A stretch of 64,000 nt of DNA from Heliocidaris erythrogramma (Eukaryota; Echinodermata; Echinoidea; Camarodonta; Echinometridae). A model generated the notes under the pieces. That model made no database searches, was not told the origin of the DNA, and saw nothing but the letters and a program-made list of their open reading frames with translations. Location: positions 24,552,006 through 24,616,005 of the forward strand of contig CM046859.1 of NCBI GenBank assembly GCA_025617745.1, in the 5' to 3' direction. Below, piece by piece: positions 12,095 to 22,000 of the stretch (its first letter is position 1; every line of letters starts with the position of its first letter). The position numbers and the translations under genes were made by a program.

Positions 12095-14479
12095 GTCTCT
12101 AGATGCTGTCTCACATTGACCTGCATGACTCTACAAGATATCTAGCCATGATTCATAGCAGATGAGCTCTGGATCAGACCCGATCCTGTAATTGGGCAAG
12201 ACGCATAGTGGGCCAGGTGGGCTTGTAGTATTACTTGCTTGATTTGGGCTGTGCAATGTACTGTACATGCACTTTATGAAGAAGATGACGGTTGAACTGC
12301 AATCAACCTAACCTTATTTTAACCGCAAAATTGAAAATTTGAAATATATTCTTGTAATTGTGCAGGATTCAGTATTAGGCCTATACATGTATGTGCAGGT
12401 CTCCTTTGTTTTTGTTAAATCGGATCTCTTGAATCATATCAGAATATACATCTGTCATCACTAGTACAATGATTACAGTTTTGAAAATAATTAAAAGTAA
12501 CTAGTGTTTTACTATTAAAAGTAAATACATGTTCTCATTATTCATTTTTCTCTCAAAGGGAATTGCTTGATGAATTCAACAATCTTAGTTCATTGTACAT
12601 TAAGTTCAAATTTGGAAAGATCTTGCTTATATCTGTTATAAACACTCCTTCACGGTCCACTCTCCTTAATAGGGAAAACAGATCCAACAGGTTCATGGCT
12701 CAAAATTGAAAGTTGAATGTTATATGAAGTGCCCAGGATCACTGGGAAAATCCCTTTTCTCACCATTGTGCTAGCAAAAATGTGATTCTAGCTGTAACAT
12801 CCTGAATTAGACACGGATGTCTTCGTGTTCAGTTACTCTACATTCACTACTAATTACATGTACATGTAGTTGTCCCATGAAGTTGCATTCACATTGAAAC
12901 TTGAGTCAAGTTTGTAGTGATACATCATACATGTAGTTTATATTATGTGAATCCATTGATTGGCAGGGGAAAAGGCAATCGGTGTCGGTTACTATTACAA
13001 TCTATTCCTGTGACATCTGTGAGAGTGAGAGTCTGTGGGAAGGCCACCAGTAATTAGTTTCTGTTTATTACTTTAATACTACTTGAGGTTTGGAGGTAGA
13101 CTTTATCCTTGAAAATTAATCATCACTGCCCTTGTGCAGTACAAGCCTCCTATAATTAATCATCGTTTGATATGCAGAAGCAGATTGTCAGTATACGGTA
13201 GATGTAATGTTGATGACCGTTGACGAGCCGTGGAATGTGATAGGTTCTGTTTAGTCTCCCCTCAAAGCTTATGTCAGAGTAGAATAGATTCAAATCATCA
13301 TCATAATTTTCAACTGTATGCCAGCTCAAAAATCTTTTCAATTTCAAGTTTGACAATGACAGTTCTTATAATTATATGATGCCATATATATTGGCCTGAA
13401 AGCCAGGTTTTGCAGGTTTGCTACAGTACAACTTTCATTATTCATGCACAGGTATAGTATATCTGGCCATGCCATTAGCTGTCTCCGGTCAATGACCTTT
13501 AGGGCTCCCTTTCAAGTTCACTATTACTAGTCTTGTGTTACGGGATGTTTGCTCCGGAATTTTGACTAACATCGTTAACTGGAAAAGAAGTTTCTTTGCC
13601 TGAGGATCTTAAAAGGATTGTTTTGATAATTGTTCAGCCTCGTAACTCCTTACTAGTACATTTGGTATTTAGATCAGGAAAATGAAGACTGCAGAAGGTG
13701 TTTTAAAGTAACCTAACATGTTGTAGACTTCAGTTGGCACATTTTCACATGTATTAGGCCTACCATACTTTTTTCTGAACGTCTTTGAAATTTTGATCGT
13801 AAAATATTCCTGCGAATACTTTATAGACATCTAACAAACTAGCAAAAGATGCATAATGTGAAGAAATCTGAATACTCTGCCTTGAAACTTGAATACTAGA
13901 AAATAGAAAACTTTACTTTTTCGTATTCAAGTTTTCTATTACATATGTATGCTTAAAGTCATTCTACGAATGTATTCATCTCTGAAGTACCCTTTTGCGT
14001 TTAGAGTTGTGCAAACGCGGCAATGAGAAAAGGAAGACAAGTGCACCACAGAGCTCTAACTCACTAACCTTTAGATCTAGAATTGCTGGCAGCCTCTCTT
14101 TGCTTACGAGAAGAAGGTCCCATGTGCGATGACATTGCATTATAATGAAGACAGCTTGTTTACCCACCGACCTTGTCCTATGCCCAGTGTACATAGTGAT
14201 CTGGTTTATGTATATTTGATGCCATCTAGCCAAGGCATATGGAGTAAATATGGTGGATCCTGGATAGATAAATGATTATTGGATTGGATACCAAGTAGGC
14301 CAACATGTAGATGTATGTTCAACCAAGGAGTTATATCAGTTCTGTGATAACTCCTTTGTTCAACATCAGCTTATTGCCTGTACTGTACATGTAGGTCAAA
14401 TGTGACGTGGTGCTTTATACATCTAGGCTACATTATGTAGTTGATTTATGAACTTTATCTCTCTCTCTCTGTATACAGA

Positions 14480-15041
14480 GGCCCGTATTCTGAACTCCGG
14501 TTTAACTTAAACTCGGTCGAAAACTGCCCTTTGAACCATAGTTTTGGAAAATTACATTCTGAAATCTGGTTTAACTTAAAGGGAGCGACAAGTCGCAATC
14601 TATGGGCGCTTTTACAGTTGGCTGCTCCTTTCTCTGGATCAAAGTTAAAAGCGACTTCAATTTATCGTGCGCAGCTAATAAAAGTTCGCACATTGACCCA
14701 AATTTGAGTAAACAAGATCGCGCGTTCTTTATTCCAGTATTTGAATCTCATTGGTCGGTTGCGTATGGAGATTCGAGTTAATGATCGCGCGAGGAATCCG
14801 GCAATAACATTACTTCGGTAGCGCACGATTGGACCTGATTGTATCCGAATTTCCCCGAGTCAGGCCAACTGGTCAGGCCCATGGATTACGACTTGCCACT
14901 CCCTTTAAACTCCAGTCTAGTATGGCTTAACTTTGTACAGAAATTTAGACTGGACTTACGGTTTTAGTCAGTTTTGATTAAAGCTCTGGTTTAACTTAGA
15001 CTGGAGTTTATTAAGTTAAACCGGAGTTCAGAATACGGGCC
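14480..15041. mobile_element. Family C inverted-repeat element (GGCCCGTATTCTGAACTC ends)
   Basis: The left terminus GGCCCGTATTCTGAACTCCG followed by GTTTAACTTAAAC is mirrored at the right by GTTAAACCGGAGTTCAGAATACGGGCC. A second family member lies at 48924-49235. The middle of this copy is interrupted by another inverted-repeat element (14578-14906). Confidence 0.75.
14578..14906. mobile_element. Nested inverted-repeat element inside the family C copy
   Basis: A 30-bp left end beginning AAAGGGAGCGACAAGTCGCA matches the complement of the right end (ACTTGCCACTCCCTTT), with about four mismatches. It splits the surrounding family C element, so it inserted later. No ORF of interest. Confidence 0.7.
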
Positions 15042-15240
15042 AGAGACTTCCCCCCAAACAAGTGTGATTTAAAAAATGATTGATACAGGTATAATTAAGC
15101 CTAAATGTACATCTACAATGTACGTTCAAACATTAATTTGTAAATCTGTAAATCTATACTCTTGGGTATGTTTTATTTAGAGTTATGCTTGAGAAATTTA
15201 GTTATTATTGCTCTTGTGTAACCATTGGAAGTCTAGGCCT

Positions 15241-15378
15241 GGGGAGCGTTTCATCAAGCATTTTGTCAGTGATTTTCACCGACAACTGTTATAAGCTACT
15301 GAAATCCTTGCATCTGATTGGTTGAGAGCAAATTTGTCGGTGAAAATCACTGACAAAACGCTTGATGAAATGCTCCCC
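15241..15378. mobile_element. Palindromic MITE, family B (GGGGAGCGTTTCATCAAG ends)
   Basis: This 138-bp hairpin has ends GGGGAGCGTTTCATCAAGCA and TTGATGAAATGCTCCCC. Inner arms TTTGTCAGTGATTTTCACCG and CGGTGAAAATCACTGACAAA also pair. Other members are at 38491, 38871, 50227, 52299 (chimeric) and 52846. Confidence 0.85.
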
Positions 15379-15428
15379 AGAACTGAACTAAACAGATATT
15401 GGCAGCATACTGGTGGCTGAACATAGAG

Positions 15429-16274
15429 CCCATTCACACTCACTTCGTTAGAGCAGTCTAAACCGTTCCTGAGGAGCGGTTCTGAGGTGAGTGTGAATGT
15501 TAAAGGGAAATCCAACCTTAATAGCAAGTTGCTTTGAAAGAAAGAGGAAAAATCAGAGGAGCAGATTGGTGAAAGTGTGAATGAAATCAGACAAGCAATA
15601 AGAAAGTTATGAATTTTTGAATGTATACATATGGGAAGCGATCCTAAAGCGTACTTCAACTGGTGCAGGCCATCGCTGCATTTAAAGAAAAAGAAGACGA
15701 TAGAATGAAAACACAAGGAAAGACGGAAAGAGGAAATGATAGAATGATGAAAAGAAAGAAAAGATAGAAAGGGAAAATGATAGAAAGAATAAAAACAAAG
15801 AAAAACATTTAAAGAAAGAGAAGACGATAGAAAGTATAAGGAAAGATAGAAAGAGGAAATGATAGAATGATGAAAAGAAAGAACAGATAGAAAGAGAAAA
15901 TTATAGAATGATAAAAACAGGAAATCATAAGAAATGTAAAGAAAGAAAAGATGATAATATAAAACGAAAGAAAACAAGGAAAAATAGGAAGAGAAAATGA
16001 AGTGATACAATGATAAAACAAGGTATAACATAAGGAAAAAGTAAACAGAGAAGACGATAGAATGCTGAAAACACAAGGAAAGGTGAAAAAAGACAAGATG
16101 ATACTATGATATGCACACAGAGAAAAAAGGAAAGTGAAAAAAAAAGGAGCCTTGGAAAGATATAAAGATAAATGCATCAGGCAGGCAGACAGTATATGGT
16201 TTGAATTCCGCGCGAAAATAAACGTTCTTCAAGAACTGTTCCTCTAGAGCGGTCTAACTTGGAGTGTGAATGGG
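15429..16274. mobile_element. Inverted-repeat-bounded segment enclosing a purine-rich tract
   Basis: The ends CCCATTCACACTC and GAGTGTGAATGGG are inverted copies, and sequence just inside each end (AGAGCAGTCTAA / AGAGCGGTCTAA) is also related. The interior from about 15687 to 16150 is an irregular GAAAGA/GATAGAAAG polypurine tract. That tract makes long but meaningless Phe/Ser/Leu-rich open frames on the complementary strand. Confidence 0.55.
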
Positions 16275-16564
16275 GTCATAGAGGCTGTAACAAGTCATCA
16301 ATGGCATTGAATGATGATCAGAGTGAGATTCGAACTTGACTCTTCACACTTCATCGTCATATTTCTACCCTACCCTTGTTCACTAAACCACATTTTATAT
16401 GCTCGCTGCTTTATGTGCACGAGGAGTGGGAGTATGTGCACATGTAAATGTTTCCATAGCCCATCATACCAGTCTAATGCCACATGAATGTGACATATCT
16501 GAGACAATGCAAACGTGGAATGTTTGAGTAATAGAGACCAAGTGGTTGTATTGACATAATTAAA

Positions 16565-16574
16565 TGCTGAGTCA
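16565..16574 (+). promoter_or_regulatory. NF-E2/ARE-type motif TGCTGAGTCA
   Basis: This is the third exact TGCTGAGTCA in the KEAP1 upstream region, about 1.0 kb before the first coding exon. It may lie in intron 1 or be intronic enhancer DNA. Function is inferred from the motif alone. Confidence 0.35.
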
Positions 16575-17605
16575 GAGATGGCCCTCCATACGCACTCTGT
16601 GCTACGTGCTGGATGTCATCAAGCATTCTGTTGATTTTGGCAATTTCACAACATGCTAAATGAATAATGGAGCATGTACATGTAGGTGGTGTGCAAACAT
16701 TGCAAAGTTTATTCACTTCATTCTAGGGTTTGCGGATGTTGAGTGGACTACATATTCATATTCATTTTTCATTTCAACCAGGGAAGATTAATGTTATCGT
16801 ATAATCAAAACGTGGGATTATTTTATTAAATACCATACAGTCAATTTGTTTTTCACTGATGCACATCTTAGTTGATTTGACGGTTTTGCACTTTGTCATA
16901 CTGCAAGAGCATGTTTATTGGAATTGCACCCTGCTGCATGGTATTAAGGTTACTTATATTTGTCTTTTATTTCCTACAAATATGAATTTCTTTTTATAAT
17001 TGTGTCACGAAAGCAGTTGACAATGCTGACCTGGTATCAGACAGCATGACAATGCAAATTACTGATGATCCTACCACGATGTGTGTCACATACAACTGGA
17101 CCACCTAGGTGTTGTTTTCCTCGTGACTAAGTGATCAGCCATCAACAACTTCTGCAAAATACTGCCTGTTCTGTCAGTTAGACAATACTATCAAATACAT
17201 AGCAAAATAGTTGAAAGTGAATTTGAGAAGTACTGGAGATTCTTTTATAAATGGTTTGCTTCCTTCATTATTTCCTTCAACATTTAAATTGAGGCCAGCT
17301 CCATTTATTTTTTTCTTTGTTATTTCCTCCGTTGCCAGTTTTGGTGTCTGTTTTCATATATCCATAGTGCTCTATTTCATGTAGTGCTGATATTTCCTCT
17401 TCTCAGTGTGCATTATTAGGAAGTAATATCACCCTTACATGTACATTGTATATCCTGGTATGGAGATACTTTATTAATATCATTGAAACCAAAGATTTGT
17501 GTAGTGTGCTTAAATTATGTGGTGCCTGTCCTTTTTTTCATATATGTACATGTATATGATTCATACAAATGTTTGAATTGTGTTCTTCTCTATTTTATAC
17601 TGCAG

Positions 17606-17771
17606 ATAATTATCATCATCTGTGATTCTGTCATACCTTGAGGAAGTGGAGAGCAGGGACTCGATCATCTCGTCTTTCTCCCTAGTATGATCCAAGCTGG
17701 ACGTCAACATTGCTCAACAACAGAATTCTTCGCATAATGGCAAAGAGGGAGCCCTTCCCAATAGTAAAAAT
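17606..17771 (+). other. 5' untranslated part of the first KEAP1 coding exon
   Basis: A polypyrimidine stretch and AG acceptor end at 17605 (TTTTATACTGCAG). In the KEAP1 frame a TGA at 17688-17690 is followed by no ATG until 17772, so the upstream part is untranslated in that frame. The exon therefore starts with about 166 nt of 5' UTR, and at least one more 5' exon must exist upstream. Confidence 0.65.
17687..17737 (+). CDS. Short upstream ORF 1 in the KEAP1 leader
   Basis: The ATG at 17687 opens a 16-codon frame ending in TAA at 17735-17737. The last base of its stop codon is the first base of the next upstream ATG (TAATG). It codes for no recognisable peptide. Its interest is as a possible translational brake on KEAP1. 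Confidence 0.3.
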   Translation: MIQAGRQHCSTTEFFA

Positions 17772-17967
17772 ATGGACCCACCACGAGTACCCCCAAAGCC
17801 ACCTGCCAATGACCAGGCTAGCAACCCGCCCAGTGAATGGCCACAGAAAGGAATCCGTCACAAGATCAGCTGTGATGGAAGCATCACCTTTACCAGTACC
17901 AAACACCCTGCTAACGCATTCAAGGTTGTTAGTGAACTGCGGGAGAACCGCGATTTGTGCGATGTGA
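17737..17967 (+). CDS. Upstream ORF 2 overlapping the KEAP1 start
   Basis: The ATG at 17737 opens a 76-codon frame that passes over the KEAP1 ATG in another frame and stops at TGA 17965-17967. Ribosomes that start here could not easily reinitiate at 17772. Much of the frame is shadowed by true KEAP1 coding sequence, so its peptide is probably not under selection of its own. Confidence 0.3.
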   Translation: MAKREPFPIVKIWTHHEYPQSHLPMTRLATRPVNGHRKESVTRSAVMEASPLPVPNTLLTHSRLLVNCGRTAICAM

Positions 17968-19042
17968 CGCTTATCGTCGAGACTGTCAAATTCCATGCCC
18001 ACAAGGTGGTGCTAGCATCATGTAGTCAGTACTTCAAGGCAATGTTCACAAGCGGGTTCCATGAGTGCTCCAAGCAGAGCATCGAGATCAAGGATGTACA
18101 CCCTTGTGTCTTCTCGCGGATAATGGACTTCATCTATACCTCCGAGATCACAATCACTGAGTGTAGTGTCCTGGAACTTTTACCCAAAGCGATTATGTTC
18201 CAGATCACAGACATTGTGGACGCATGCTGTAATTTTCTGGAGCACCAGTTGGACCCAACAAATTGTATAGGAATATCAATGTATGCAGAGGAACACAGTT
18301 TACGTAGCCTCTCGGAACAAGCGAGTATGTTTGTTTTCCGTCACTTCTGTGAAGTATCGCAGTCGGAAGAATTCATGAACCTCAACCTGGTGCAGCTTCT
18401 AACGGTTATCAAGCATGACAAGCTGAATGTCTGGTGTGAGTCGGAGGTCTATGATGCCTGCCTCAGGTGGGTGCGCCATAAAGAGGACGAGCGTAGGCCT
18501 TGTCTAGAGAAACTCTTCAACTGCGGCGCCATACGTGTGGAGCACCTCTCACCAGCATTCCTCAAGAGGCAATTGGACCGTTGCGACATTCTCAGGGACG
18601 AGCCAAAGTGCAAAGACTACCTGTCCAAAATCTTCCAAGAACTGCAGCTGCATAAGTCCTTCAAGACGCCCAAACGGAACCCCATTTCAGCATGTGTAAT
18701 TTACACTGCCGGGGGCTATCTCCGCCAGTCTTTGACGACTGTGGAATGCTATAACCCTGAAGAAGACCGATGGCTCAGGTTAGCTGACCTCCCAGAGCCA
18801 AGGAGTGGACTCAGTGCAGCAACCATACATGGTATATTTTATGTGGTAGGAGGCAGGAACAATACAGCAGAGGCTAACACAGACTCCAATCGCCTTGATG
18901 CGTACAATCCCCTCAATAACCAATGGAAAACACTCCCTCCCATGAACCATCCTAGGAATAGAGTAGCAGTAGCGGTACTAGATGGACTATTGTATGCTGT
19001 AGGAGGTTCACATCAATGCAATCAACACAATAGTGCAGAAAG
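17772..19042 (+). CDS. KEAP1: KEAP1 coding exon 1: BTB, BACK/IVR and Kelch 1-2
   Basis: This exon encodes residues 1-423 and two bases of codon 424. The BTB core includes the DVTLIV and [10 protein letters not shown] motifs. The IVR keeps C222, C230, C271 and C280, equivalent to mammalian C249, C257, C288 and C297. Kelch blades 1-2 carry the GGY and GGRNN contact motifs. The donor AG|GTAAAT is at 19043. The 3' end corresponds to the known vertebrate exon boundary after the NSxER sequence. Confidence 0.95.
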
Positions 19043-22000
19043 GTAAATGTTATTCAAAATATTTGTTTAACTTCTGTCTTCTCAAGAAGTCTGGAGGAGT
19101 AATTTTTTTATTTTTATGCAATCAAAGCCTAATATAGCACACGACTCCAGCCCTGGGGGACCAGACTGTTGGTCTTGCTCCGGGCTATATTTGTCAAAGA
19201 CAGGCACAGGGAAAGGTTTGGTATTGGGTTTTATCTAAGGCTTAGGGTTAGGGTTAGGAATAGTGTTTGGTCCAGGGTTGAAGTTAGGAATAAGGTTAAC
19301 GTAGGAAATTGACCTCAGAGCAATTGTCACTGGAGCAGGTGTCGCAAAACCTGGTTTTGAACTCAAGAAATATGGATAGGTGTTGTTGTTTTGAGGGGTT
19401 GGTTCTGTTGAGGTTGACAAGGTCATCACCTGCTACCAGGTGTACATTTAGTCAGAGTCAGGGTTTCATGTTGCTCAAATTCATCAACACCCAAGTGCTA
19501 TCAGTCAAGGACCAACAGGAAAAATGCGCAATCATGCACATCGCTAGAGTTGCATTGGTCATCTCATTGGAACGAGATTGCTCCAAATCGTCACTTTCTG
19601 GCGCCTCAGCATGATAAGCCATTTTTTCTGTGCTGCTGTGGGCCAGGCCTGCCAGGCAATGACTGACAGCTACTGGCCAGTCATTCACAAGGGGGACTTG
19701 CCTGACTTGCTCGCCTGCCTGCTTGCTCCTTACTATTCTGCATCGTCATGACCCTTATCTCCCCCCTTCCCACTCCCCCCTCTCTCAAGGGTCATTACCA
19801 GGTATCTGACTTTTAAGAATCAAGTTGGGATAATTGTCATTGTCATTGCTTTATTGTTCAGTGTTTCCTTCTCATGACCTCGTCAAACCCGGTCTGGGAG
19901 ATTCTTAGTTATGGGTGGGTATGAGTGTGTGTAGACATCCATATTTTCAATTGGCAATGTATGACCTAGATGTTTCATGAGATATTCTTTTGGCTAATGT
20001 TCTGTTGGTACTGTAGTAAAAAAGTAGCAAATTCATTAAGCGTATTGCTGTAATAGTTATCCCTTCTTCATTGCCATCTTCCCCCCCCCCCCCCCGCATG
20101 TCCTTTTTCTAATATTTTCTGCAATTTGATAAGATAAGATAAGATAAGATTTATCGACTGGTATCGACCCCCTCTCAGGGCATGAGAGTACAAACAAAAA
20201 ACATTTACAAATATTATACATGTACATACATTATAAGTGTAAATATATAGTAGATAAAACATTGTATAAAAACATTTTGATATTAAGTCATCACACTATC
20301 CCTCTCTTTCTCCCTCTCATTGATCCTCTCTTTTTCTTTCTCTTTCTGTTTGTCTGTCTTTCTCTGTCTCTCTATCTCGTATCTCTCTCTCTATCTTTCT
20401 CTCTGGATATCTTTATTCTATTTTTCATATTTTTACCTGTCCAATACCATGGAGGTAAGAAGAGGTGAATGTCTCCATCATACCACAGAAGCATTTGTCA
20501 TCTCCATCTCATCACATTCCCCCATATGGCTCCCATCTGGCATCATCCTCCCTCCTCCCTCTCCTCCTCCCACGCCATCATCCCTCATCCTGCCGGGATC
20601 GAAACAATAATGTCTCACCCCCTCTTCCCCCCGCCCCGCCAGCATCCTGCCCTCCCTGTTCCCTGTAGACTCTCAGTGGATGTGCCCTCTATAGAGAATG
20701 CCAGCTTGTAGTAATACCTTCCATCTGAGACAGTGACATTTGAAAATAATGACTCCACACATTGTGTTTCTCTCTTTGTGTGTTTTTGTCCCTCTCTCTT
20801 TCTCTCTATACCACTGTCTGCCTTTCCCTCTCCTATCCATTTTGCTTTGATCAATATGTCCTTTCATTCCAGTTTCCCTTAATGTCAGAATAAGGACACT
20901 GTCCTTTGGAAAGGTTAATGTACATTTGAAAATAAATGTAGAAAATATTTTATCTCAAATTCTACAAGACTCGGTACCCATTCATAATACGGATGTCAAA
21001 ATATGTTACATGATTCCTTTAAATATTGGACTGTTATACTGATATAATATACATCTACATGTAAGTGTACATTCAGGCAGAGACATGGATATCTTTACAT
21101 GTATGTAAATAAGGGAGAGTTGGTTCCAGGTTTCTTCAGCTTACACGTATGATACAATGTGCACCTGCTTCCATTATTTTTCTTTTCATTTTCATAATTG
21201 CCATGTTTCTCTTTCCATATCATCTCTTTCCATATCATCTCTTTTCTCTCTCTCTTACCCCATCTCATCTTTTCTCTCCCACCACAGTCTTTTTAATACA
21301 AAAATATTCAGTCCATCTGCCATTGCTCTCAATCTCATGTTTCATTACTCGCAAAGAATACCAATGACGTACGAAACTGCCATGAGAACACACACCACTT
21401 AGAAACGATAATACCTGATTAGATCTCTTTACTTGCTGAATTATATGTGAATTAAACTGACTTTATTGACTTCGAGGTTTTAGGCTTGTACATATAGCTA
21501 CTCTGGAAATTGTAGGCATGACTTTTGAAGTTGAGAAAGGGACGGGGTTAATTATAAAAGGTGTAAAGGAAGGAGAAAGCAAAGTTATTTTCGGTGTTTT
21601 GGAGTTGAGCACCGATCAGCGGGCGAGGCAGCGGTGGCAAGGAGCAATCAAGCGGTAACAGATATTTCAGTGCACAATTGGGTGGCGAGTTTGCGACCAA
21701 CAGTGCATGAGTCGACATAACGTGCATGCGATGACATGCATGTCTGACAAACTGGCGGTGTTATGTAGAGTCATGACTCCCTGCAAGCAAGCCACTAAGC
21801 CAAGGGGAGGGGATAGTCTTGCCCAGATACAGACCCTGTATATAAGACATCTTGAAATATTATATTGAATAGGATTTCAGTGTGATACTTGATAAACTCT
21901 GGAATTCAAAATTTAATTTTTGTATTTGTTAGCTTGAGAGTACCCGAAAATGCACAAGATTAAATCTTTTAGCCTGTTGGAAACTTCAAATAAAAATACT

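Larger units (their letters stand above)
1..17605. other. Repeat-rich non-coding region upstream of the KEAP1 coding exons
   Basis: I recognise no conserved protein-coding exon here. The region must contain, or lie downstream of, the KEAP1 promoter and any non-coding first exon, because the first coding exon begins with a splice acceptor at 17604-17605. I could not place that first exon. The identifiable content is transposon-like inverted repeats, one tRNA-derived SINE, short tandem repeats and homopolymer runs, annotated separately. The longer open frames (for example 8768-9184 and 4818-5243) have no recognisable domain and look like chance frames in AT-rich DNA. Confidence 0.7.

Noticed and set aside
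15276-16076. 266-codon open frame on the - strand, rich in Phe, Ser, Leu and Tyr
   Set aside because: It is the complement of a polypurine tract and part of a family B MITE; no domain and strongly biased composition.
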